Assembly (NCBI GenBank): GCA_030632925.1
Contig: DAOVTU010000203.1
Coordinates: 1-6,238, forward strand
Direction: 5' to 3'
DNA length: 6,238 nucleotides
From: Candidatus Krumholzibacteriia bacterium
Lineage (GTDB): Bacteria > Krumholzibacteriota > Krumholzibacteriia > LZORAL124-64-63
Position 1 is the first letter of the stretch; each line of letters begins with the position of its first letter. Made by a program: the position numbers and the translations under genes. Shown piece by piece: positions 1 through 5,370 of the stretch. The notes under the pieces were generated by a model. The model saw only the letters and a list, made by a program, of their open reading frames with translations. It searched no databases and was not told the DNA's origin.

Positions 1-706
1 GGTCCTGATGGCTCTCGGCACCTTGGTGCTGACCGCCTTCGGCATCGAACGTTGGCTACGCACGAGCCATCCACCCTTTGTCAGCCTGTTCGAATCCATG
101 ATGTCGTCCATCTGGTTCATGCTGGTGATCTTTCAGGTCATCCGTTGGCGCGCTCCCCAGGCCACGGTGGTCTTGCCACCGATCGCGGGCATTGCCCTGA
201 CGCTGCTGGGTTGGGCCGTGACCCAGCCTGCTGAGGCTGCGCCGCTGTCGGTCGCGCTGACAAATGTGTGGCTGTTCATCCATGCGTCTTTTGCCACTGC
301 GGGCGCGGGCACCTTTCTGATCGGCGCCTCCTACGCCACGATCTACCTGCAGGGGCCGGCCGCCCTGGACCGGATGCGCCGCACGGTCAAGACCCTGCCC
401 AATCACGCGGACTTGCCGGGCAGCATGTTGACTTTCCTTCTGTTCGGTCTTGTCCTGTGGGGCGTCATGATTGTTTCGGGTTCCATCTGGGCCCATGTGG
501 CGTGGGGCCGGTATTGGGCCTGGGATCCGATCGAACTGTGGTCGCTGTTGAGTTGGTTGCTCTACGGATTGCTCTACCATGCCCGGATGGCCTGGCGCCT
601 GCCCAACCGGGTATTCTGCTGGCTGAATCTGGTCGCCGTCGGGGCCGTGGCCTTCTCCCTGTGGGGCATTCAATACGTCTATGAGACGGTGCATACCTAT
701 GGTTAG
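1..706 (+). CDS. ccsA: CcsA/ResC-type cytochrome c biogenesis membrane protein (5' end outside window)
   Basis: This is a haem-handling membrane protein of the CcsA/ResC (WWD) family, which in System II cytochrome c maturation presents haem at the outer face of the cytoplasmic membrane for attachment to CXXCH sites. Counting from the ATG at 8, the WWD motif is seen at about residues 167-180 (WGRYWAWDPIELWS). The two conserved flanking histidines are H92 (WLFIHAS) and H191 (LLYHARM). Hydrophobic helices lie near 32-46, 55-72, 86-113, 139-160, 176-190 and 203-220. The frame is open to the left edge. The segment before RTSHPPFVSLFES would be the second half of the usual first helix, so the ATG at 8 is probably internal and the true start is upstream. 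The stop is TAG at 704-706, overlapped by the next gene. No ResB partner is visible next to it here. Family assignment is strong; which cytochromes it serves is unknown. Confidence 0.93.
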   Translation, partial: VLMALGTLVLTAFGIERWLRTSHPPFVSLFESMMSSIWFMLVIFQVIRWRAPQATVVLPPIAGIALTLLGWAVTQPAEAAPLSVALTNVWLFIHASFATAGAGTFLIGASYATIYLQGPAALDRMRRTVKTLPNHADLPGSMLTFLLFGLVLWGVMIVSGSIWAHVAWGRYWAWDPIELWSLLSWLLYGLLYHARMAWRLPNRVFCWLNLVAVGAVAFSLWGIQYVYETVHTYG

Positions 707-1664
707 GCTTGGTTTGTTGCTGGCGTTGATGGTAGCGGTGATGTTCACCGTTGGCTGTGGTGATGGTGACGACCACTACGGCGACCTGCCCGAGTATGAA
801 ACCATGATCGAATTGGGGGACCTGGAACCTTCCCGGCTGCAGGTCATCGCCGATACTCTTTTTGTGTCCTACAATGGGTTGTCGCGCATCGATGCGTACA
901 ATTTTCAGTTGCAGCGCATCGGCTCGCTGGAACTGAAGGCACCCGAAAAAATCCTGCCCACGGCTTTTGCCCTGACCGACACTTCGGTGGTGGTGGCTGA
1001 TCACGGTCGCGGTGTGGTTGCGGTTTTTGATCGCCGCGGAAACTACCGCACGTCGTTCGACACCCTGCCCGATGGCGAAACCAAAATACAGCCCATCGCC
1101 CTGGCGGCTTTTCAGGGCGTCGCCTACGTGGCAGACATGGCTTCGCGTCGGGTGTTGGCCATCTCGTTGAACAACATCCCGGACATCACCGAACCCGGCG
1201 AGTTGGTCTTGACTATCCCGTCCGAAAAAATGCCGGCCCTGGGTTTTCCTTCGGCGGTGCAGATCACGCCTGATGGCCGACTTCTGATCGGGGATGCGGC
1301 GCGGGCCGAAGTTGGTGTGTTTGCCTGCGAGGGTTCGCGCATCTACAGTTTCGACGCCGTGCCTGATCTGGATCGTCTGGCACCGCAGGGTTTTGCCTAC
1401 GACCGGGTACTGGACCCGAACCAGCAGGACGAGTCGTCCTTTGATCCCAGTGGGGTGCGTTTGCAAGGCCGGTTGCACCTGATCGACGGGTTCAATGGCA
1501 AGATCCACATGTTCAGTCCACTGGGGGTTTATCTCGGGTCGTATCCGCCCCAAACCCGGTTGTCCGGGCCGGCGGGCATAGCGACCGATGCCGCAGGTGA
1601 TTACCTGTTTGTCACCGACCCACCGACGCGAAGAATACTGGTCTTTCGCATAAAAGGAGAGTAG
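699..1664 (+). CDS. NHL-repeat six-bladed beta-propeller lipoprotein
   Basis: This predicted 321-residue exported lipoprotein folds as an NHL-like beta-propeller. I chose the ATG at 699, which overlaps the preceding stop as ATGGTTAG, because it gives a clean signal peptide (MVRLGLLLALMVAVMFTVGC) with a lipobox cysteine at C20. An in-frame ATG at 681 adds six residues but has no ribosome binding site. Six repeats can be followed by eye, at about residues 46-77, 92-120, 135-157, 184-218, 250-282 and 291-321. Several carry the NHL signature of a hydrophobic strand, D or G, a variable pair, then I/V-x-V/M-F (for example VVVADHGRGVVAVFDRRG and LHLIDGFNGKIHMFSPLG). Overlap with ccsA before it and a two-base gap to the gene after it imply co-translation. 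NHL propellers usually bind proteins or carbohydrates and some are enzymes. No active site is evident, so a scaffold or chaperone role in haem or cytochrome handling is only an inference. Confidence 0.85.
   Translation: MVRLGLLLALMVAVMFTVGCGDGDDHYGDLPEYETMIELGDLEPSRLQVIADTLFVSYNGLSRIDAYNFQLQRIGSLELKAPEKILPTAFALTDTSVVVADHGRGVVAVFDRRGNYRTSFDTLPDGETKIQPIALAAFQGVAYVADMASRRVLAISLNNIPDITEPGELVLTIPSEKMPALGFPSAVQITPDGRLLIGDAARAEVGVFACEGSRIYSFDAVPDLDRLAPQGFAYDRVLDPNQQDESSFDPSGVRLQGRLHLIDGFNGKIHMFSPLGVYLGSYPPQTRLSGPAGIATDAAGDYLFVTDPPTRRILVFRIKGE
1655..1661 (+). promoter_or_regulatory. Ribosome binding site supporting a TTG start
   Basis: AGGAGAG lies at 1655-1661, overlapping the end of the upstream gene. 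The GGAG core at 1656-1659 is seven bases before the TTG at 1667, a near-ideal spacing. The first in-frame ATG, at 1685, is too far away to use it. This decides the start of the small membrane protein. Confidence 0.75.
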
Positions 1665-1666
1665 AC

Positions 1667-2029
1667 TTGGGTTATATAGCCTTGATGCTGTCGAACTACT
1701 TCCACGACCTGGCAGTGGCCATGCTGGCGGCTAACGTCGTGGTCATCCACATCGTGGGGCGATACCTGACGGACCATCTGGACCACCAGGAATTTCTGGC
1801 CGTCCTGGTCGCAAAAATGACCCGCCTGACGTGGTGGGTGCTGGGCTATGTGGTGTTGGCGGGAGCGGTGCGGGCCTGGTTTTTCATGGACTACGAATGG
1901 AATCCACTGGTGCCCGAGCAGGGCATGCTGGTGGCTCTGGGCGTGAAACACATCCTGCTGTTCGGATTGACCGCCTTCGGTATTCTGGGCATGCGCAAAG
2001 TACGGAGCCAATACGGTGTACATGAATGA
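1667..2029 (+). CDS. Small three-helix membrane protein with conserved-looking His/Arg/Lys, possibly HemJ/CopD-like
   Basis: This 120-residue integral membrane protein is not securely recognised. The TTG start is chosen over the ATG at 1685 because of the ribosome binding site seven bases upstream. Three hydrophobic helices are seen at about residues 14-33, 54-73 and 86-108. Polar residues sit in or beside them: H13 and H28 in or near helix 1, K50 and R53 at the start of helix 2, R69, and K94-H95 in helix 3. The pattern of a His opening helix 1 (NYFHDLAVAML), M-x-R-L opening helix 2 (KMTRLTWWVLG) and Lys in the next helix recalls, from memory, HemJ protoporphyrinogen oxidase and CopD-like haem membrane proteins. 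Those usually have four or more helices and about 140 residues or more, so this would be a shortened relative. It lies two bases after the lipoprotein gene and overlaps the radical SAM gene, suggesting a shared process. The likeness is weak; 'conserved hypothetical membrane protein' is the safe call. Confidence 0.8.
   Translation: MGYIALMLSNYFHDLAVAMLAANVVVIHIVGRYLTDHLDHQEFLAVLVAKMTRLTWWVLGYVVLAGAVRAWFFMDYEWNPLVPEQGMLVALGVKHILLFGLTAFGILGMRKVRSQYGVHE
2004..2007 (+). promoter_or_regulatory. Ribosome binding site favouring the GTG start of the radical SAM gene
   Basis: GGAG at 2004-2007 is eight bases before the GTG at 2016 and 14 bases before the ATG at 2022. Spacing favours the GTG, although both starts give the same frame and differ by only two residues. 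Confidence 0.5.
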
Positions 2030-3482
2030 CAACCAGAAGAAACGCATCCTGTTCGTGACCCCTCCCTACCACTGCGGCGTTGTCGAAGTGGCCGGTACCT
2101 GGCCGCCCTTGAGCTATGTGCCACTGGCCGCCCAGGCTGAAAAAGCCGGTTGGGAAGCCGAGATTTACGACGCGATGTCGTTGCGGGACGATCACGAGGC
2201 CATCGCCAAAAAACTGGCCGCCACGGAATTCGATGTGCTGGCGGTGGGTTCGATCACGCCGACTTTTCCCGATGCTTCGGAAGTGTGCCGCACCGCCAAA
2301 GAGGTCAAGCCTGATTGCGTGACGGTGTTGGGCGGCGTACATCCGACTTTTATGGCCGACGAGGTGCTGACGAAAGAGGCCCACGTCGATTACGTGCTGG
2401 CCGGCGAGGGCGAACTGCCCATGCACGACTTCCTGGCCAACTTCGACGACCTGACCGAGCGCCACCGCACGAAGAACCTCATTTATCGCGGCGCCTTTGG
2501 CATCACGGCCAATGCCCGCTACCCGTTGATGGAAAATATTGACGACCTGCCCATGGCCTGGCACCTGCTGGACCACGACATGTACACCTATTTCGTGCTT
2601 CCCGGTTCGCGCCTGGGCGCGGTTTCCACTTCGCGCGGCTGCAACCATACTTGCACGTTTTGTTCGCAGCAGAAATTTTGGGAGCAAAGCTGGCGCGGGC
2701 GGGCGGCGGCTTCGGTGGTCAAGGAAATGGTTCACCTGCACGAAAAATATGGCACCGACGTTTTCCTGTTCACCGACGAGTACCCGACCAAAGATGCCGA
2801 GCGCTGGGAAGAGATGCTCGACCTGATCATCGCCGCGGACCTCAACAGCTACATCCTGATGGAAACTCGCGTGGAGGACATCGTTCGCGACGAAGCCATC
2901 CTGCCCAAGTACCGCAAGGCGGGCATCGTGCACATCTATGTGGGGGCCGAGGCGACCGACCAGGAAACCCTGGACAAGATCAACAAGGAAATCACCATCG
3001 ACGACTCGCGCCGGGCCATCGACCTGATCGCCGAGCACGACATGATTTCAGAGACCTCTTTCGTGCTGGGCTTTCCCGATGAGACCAAGGAGTCGGTGGC
3101 CAAGACCCTCAAGGCGGCCCAGGAATTCAGCCCGGACTTTGGCCATTTTCTGGCCATCACGCCCTGGCCCTATGCCGAACTGTGGGACGAGTACTACGAC
3201 CACATCGAGGATTTCGACTACCGGAACTACAATCTGATCGAGCCGGTGATCAAGCCGATCAACATGACGCGGGCCGAGATCGACATGGCCATCATCACCT
3301 GCTACGGCAAGTTCTACATGCCCAAAATGAAGGAATTCATGCTGGTGAAGAGCAAATTCCGGCGCGAATACCTGCTGCGTTCGACCAAGCTGATCATGCA
3401 GTCGTCCTTCCTGGTCAAGAAGTTCGCTCGACTGGGTATCGATCCCCGTCAGGCCATGCGCGATGTGATGGGAAAGTCCTAG
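2016..3482 (+). CDS. B12-binding radical SAM protein, BchE-like (anaerobic Mg-protoporphyrin cyclase family)
   Basis: This is a 488-residue cobalamin-dependent radical SAM enzyme. The cobalamin-type Rossmann domain occupies about residues 10-145 (ILFVTPPYH, VLGGVHPTFM, VLAGEGE). It lacks the DxHxxG histidine: the equivalent stretch is YDAMSLR at 51-57. The radical SAM domain spans about 200-400, with the cluster motif CNHTCTFC (C209, C213, C216) running into SQQKFW. From memory, AGTWPP, IYDAMS, the CSFCSQxKFW-type motif, the TPWPYAELW block at 382-390 and the basic YLLRSTKLIMQ tail all match BchE, which closes the fifth ring of Mg-protoporphyrin monomethyl ester without oxygen. No chlorophyll genes are nearby, so the substrate may be another tetrapyrrole. 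GTG at 2016 is preferred because GGAG at 2004-2007 is eight bases upstream; the ATG at 2022 is 14 bases from it. The gene overlaps the membrane-protein gene by 14 bases. Domain calls are firm; the substrate is unknown. Confidence 0.93.
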   Translation: MYMNDNQKKRILFVTPPYHCGVVEVAGTWPPLSYVPLAAQAEKAGWEAEIYDAMSLRDDHEAIAKKLAATEFDVLAVGSITPTFPDASEVCRTAKEVKPDCVTVLGGVHPTFMADEVLTKEAHVDYVLAGEGELPMHDFLANFDDLTERHRTKNLIYRGAFGITANARYPLMENIDDLPMAWHLLDHDMYTYFVLPGSRLGAVSTSRGCNHTCTFCSQQKFWEQSWRGRAAASVVKEMVHLHEKYGTDVFLFTDEYPTKDAERWEEMLDLIIAADLNSYILMETRVEDIVRDEAILPKYRKAGIVHIYVGAEATDQETLDKINKEITIDDSRRAIDLIAEHDMISETSFVLGFPDETKESVAKTLKAAQEFSPDFGHFLAITPWPYAELWDEYYDHIEDFDYRNYNLIEPVIKPINMTRAEIDMAIITCYGKFYMPKMKEFMLVKSKFRREYLLRSTKLIMQSSFLVKKFARLGIDPRQAMRDVMGKS

Positions 3483-3489
3483 CTTTCCC
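3470..3489 (+). terminator. Inverted repeat spanning the radical SAM stop codon; possible weak terminator
   Basis: GGGAAAG (3470-3476) and CTTTCCC (3483-3489) form a perfect seven-base stem with a six-base loop that contains the TAG stop. No T-run follows directly; six T residues occur at 3507-3512, 17 bases after the stem. It is therefore not a textbook intrinsic terminator. It may instead stabilise the 3' end of the message or weaken read-through into resB. Confidence 0.3.
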
Positions 3490-3547
3490 GCAGGGTCAAA
3501 GGCCGGTTTTTTCTGATATCATGCGCCTCTGTGCGCTGTTAAGCTGT

Positions 3548-3559
3548 TGTTGTACAACA
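3548..3559. promoter_or_regulatory. Perfect 12-base palindrome in the resB upstream region (candidate operator)
   Basis: TGTTGTACAACA reads identically on both strands. The flanking sequence also allows a hairpin CTGTTGT/TGT/ACAACAG at 3544-3560. Just upstream, GCTGTT occurs twice eight bases apart (3535-3540 and 3543-3548), the second copy running into the palindrome. It sits about 95 bases before resB in the only sizeable intergenic gap. A dimeric regulator could bind here, but I cannot name one. Confidence 0.35.
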
Positions 3560-3593
3560 GATAGCCCCCAGTTGAATATCCACTGATCATTTC

Positions 3594-3619
3594 TTGACTA
3601 TACCCTCTCATGTTATTTT
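3594..3619 (+). promoter_or_regulatory. Possible promoter for resB-ccsA
   Basis: TTGACT at 3594-3599 is one base off the sigma-70 -35 consensus. TGTTATTTT at 3611-3619 resembles an extended -10 (TG-N-TATTTT). The spacer between the hexamers is only 14 bases, so the pair is imperfect, and an extended -10 acting alone is as likely. The stretch from about 3571 to 3633 is clearly more AT-rich than the genes around it, as expected of a promoter region. Confidence 0.3.
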
Positions 3620-3650
3620 GTTAACATTAAATCCCAGTAGAGGAGAGGGT
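3602..3650 (+). promoter_or_regulatory. Leader inverted repeat able to cover the resB ribosome binding site
   Basis: ACCCTCTC (3602-3609) is perfectly complementary to GAGAGGGT (3643-3650), which includes most of the resB ribosome binding site. Immediately inside the left arm, ATGTTA (3610-3615) and TAACAT (3622-3627) form a second perfect stem with a six-base loop. In an mRNA starting upstream of 3602, the two stems could stack and hide the binding site. An mRNA starting from the possible promoter at 3594-3619 would lack the left arm. The ATGTTA-N6-TAACAT element could also be a protein-binding site. Confidence 0.35.
3641..3648 (+). promoter_or_regulatory. Ribosome binding site deciding the resB start
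   Basis: AGGAGAGG lies at 3641-3648. Its AGGAG core ends at 3645, nine bases before the GTG at 3655 but only three before the GTG at 3649, so 3655 is the better start. Confidence 0.6.
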
Positions 3651-3654
3651 GTTT

Positions 3655-5370
3655 GTGAAGACCGTCCGAAACCCCATTATCAGGACCCTGATGTCGCCGC
3701 GGCTGACCTTGCTGCTGTTGGTGATGTTCGGCGTCTCGATCGCTGTGGCGACCTTCGTGGAGTCGCGCCTGAGCACGGCTTCGGCCAAGGCCTACGTCTA
3801 CAACGCGCTCTGGTTTGAGATCCTGCTGGGCCTGTTTGCCCTGAATCTGCTGTTGGCCCTGACGCGGTGGTGGCCCTTCAAACCCCGCCTGGCCGGCTTC
3901 GCCCTGATTCACATTTCGGTCATTGTTATTCTGGTGGGCGCGGGCATCACGCGCTTTGCCGGCTACGAGGGCTCGATGATGATTCGGGAAGGCCAGAGCA
4001 CCGACTTCATCTACACATTTGTGGACCACGTGCGGGTCAGTGAAGGTTCCCAGACTCTCCATTTTCCTGTTCGTTTGCACCGGTCCGGTCTTCAAGACTT
4101 GACCCGTGAGGGCACGCTGAACAACAACCCCCTGACGGTAACGGTCGAAGAATTCTGGCCCCACTACGGCGAGCGATATGTGGAAGGCGAAGGTGGGCAA
4201 CCGCTGGTGGTGATGGCGATCAAGGGTGGTCAAACCCTGGCCCTGGCACCGGGCGACCAGTCGACGCCGCCGGCCATGCGGGTGCGGCATTTGCACCAGC
4301 CGTTGCCGGACGCCGGTGCGCCTCTATCTCGTGGCAACTTGGTCGTGCGCGTGGGCACGGCCTGGAACCGCTACGACGTGACGGCCAACCTGCCCCAGAC
4401 CCAGACCCTGGCCGGATACACCGTGACGGTGACCGAATTTGACGCTGATTTTGGCGCGCGTGACCTGCCGGACGGCGCCGTTGAAATGTCCAACCCGATG
4501 CTGAGAGTGGCGTTGCAGGCTCCCGACGGCGCGGTGCAGGAACGCACCCTGTACGCCTACCATCCGGATTTTTCATCCTCCCAGAATGAGCAGGAAGGAA
4601 GCTTGGCGGGAGTTCAGGTCGACTACCTGTTGGACCGGGACCTGGTATTTGGCCAGGGCAACGAGGGCCTGATGGGCCGTTGCAGCCTGGCTTTGTCTCG
4701 CCGGGAGATGGGCGAAGAGGTTGAGGAGATCATCTCGGCCGGCACTCTGTTCACGCCCGCAGCTGGGCAGACATACACCAGCGCCGCCGACGATTTTACC
4801 TTTACGGTGACGGGCGTTTTGGCTTCGGGACTGCTCAAGGGGGTCAACCTTGAGGACGACACGGCTGACGCCGCCGTCCGGGTGCGCATCACCGACGTGG
4901 CGGGGCAGTCTGCTGAAGGGGTGGCGGTGTTGTCGATGCAGGGCGGCACTTCGCTGCTGCTCGGCGGTCGCGAATTGACTCTCGGCTATGGTCCCATCCG
5001 GAAGAAACTGCCCCACCGCGTGATGCTGGATGACTTTGTGCTGATCACCTATCCCGGCAGTTCCAATCCGGTGGATTACGAAAGCCATGTGCGGCTCTTC
5101 GACGAGTCCCAGGGCATTGATGGTGAGCCGTCGCGGGTGTTCATGAACCATCCGCTGTCGCACCGCGGGTTCAAGCATTTCCAATCGTCCTACGACAAGG
5201 ATCTCGGCGGCACCATCTTCACCGTCAACTACGATCCGGGCAAAAATCCGACCTACGTGGGCTACGGCCTGATCACCCTCGGTTTCCTGATGGTCTTTTT
5301 GAAGGACCGTCTGTGGGGCCGCCGCAAGAAATCGGAATCCGCGCCGATCAGCCAGGAGGTTCAGTCGTGA
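3655..5370 (+). CDS. resB: Cytochrome c biogenesis protein ResB (CcsB in some nomenclatures)
   Basis: This 571-residue protein is the ResB half of the System II cytochrome c synthetase, which with a CcsA-type partner moves haem across the membrane and attaches it to apocytochromes. Three helices lie at about residues 17-35, 52-71 and 80-100, then a large exported beta-rich domain (about 105-530), then a fourth helix at about 533-550 and a basic cytoplasmic tail. H86 in the third helix (FALIHISVIVIL) fits the conserved membrane histidine of the family. The block PLSHRGFKHFQSSYD before the last helix is the family's characteristic region ahead of the final membrane segment. The GTG at 3655 is preferred on ribosome-binding-site spacing; GTG at 3649 would add two residues. 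It follows a 172-base gap, suggesting its own promoter, and overlaps the next ccsA by four bases. In many Bacteroidota the two halves are fused as CcsBA; here they are separate. Confidence 0.93.
   Translation: MKTVRNPIIRTLMSPRLTLLLLVMFGVSIAVATFVESRLSTASAKAYVYNALWFEILLGLFALNLLLALTRWWPFKPRLAGFALIHISVIVILVGAGITRFAGYEGSMMIREGQSTDFIYTFVDHVRVSEGSQTLHFPVRLHRSGLQDLTREGTLNNNPLTVTVEEFWPHYGERYVEGEGGQPLVVMAIKGGQTLALAPGDQSTPPAMRVRHLHQPLPDAGAPLSRGNLVVRVGTAWNRYDVTANLPQTQTLAGYTVTVTEFDADFGARDLPDGAVEMSNPMLRVALQAPDGAVQERTLYAYHPDFSSSQNEQEGSLAGVQVDYLLDRDLVFGQGNEGLMGRCSLALSRREMGEEVEEIISAGTLFTPAAGQTYTSAADDFTFTVTGVLASGLLKGVNLEDDTADAAVRVRITDVAGQSAEGVAVLSMQGGTSLLLGGRELTLGYGPIRKKLPHRVMLDDFVLITYPGSSNPVDYESHVRLFDESQGIDGEPSRVFMNHPLSHRGFKHFQSSYDKDLGGTIFTVNYDPGKNPTYVGYGLITLGFLMVFLKDRLWGRRKKSESAPISQEVQS
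5354..5359 (+). promoter_or_regulatory. Consensus ribosome binding site for the second ccsA
   Basis: A full AGGAGG at 5354-5359, inside the end of resB, is seven bases before the GTG at 5367. This strongly supports the GTG start and coupled translation through the GTGA overlap (5367-5370). Confidence 0.8.

Noticed and set aside
681..698. Earlier ATG for the NHL lipoprotein
   Set aside because: It would lengthen the overlap with ccsA to 26 bases, has no ribosome binding site, and puts extra charged residues before an already complete signal peptide.
465..1553. Long open frame on the minus strand (about 362 codons)
   Set aside because: It lies opposite the first ccsA and the NHL lipoprotein, both of which have clear family features. 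Its translation is rich in Arg, Gln, His and Pro with no recognisable motif, typical of the complement of GC-rich genes.
1884..3038. Long open frame on the minus strand (about 384 codons)
   Set aside because: It is antisense to the radical SAM gene, has low-complexity His/Arg/Val-rich sequence and no family likeness, and is best explained as a shadow.
3572..3589. FNR-like site (TTGAAT ... TGATCA)
   Set aside because: It does not fit TTGAT-N4-ATCAA; the half sites are wrongly spaced and the second is a separate palindrome.
3594..3620. Bacteroidota-type promoter (TTTG, then TAnnTTTG)
   Set aside because: CTTG and TATTTTG are near matches, but the downstream element is one base short and the spacing is not the usual 19-21, so I did not call it.
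3594..3818. Small frame starting TTG in the resB upstream region
   Set aside because: Most of it overlaps resB in another phase, it lacks a ribosome binding site, and its start coincides with a likely -35 element.
3613..4296. Minus-strand frame covering the resB promoter region and the start of resB
   Set aside because: Its translation is dominated by Gln, His and Arg (the reverse of resB codons) and it has no credible start context. The non-coding gap is better read as regulatory.
4573..5184. Minus-strand frame inside resB
   Set aside because: It is fully contained in the exported domain of resB, which has intact family features; no motif or ribosome binding site supports it.
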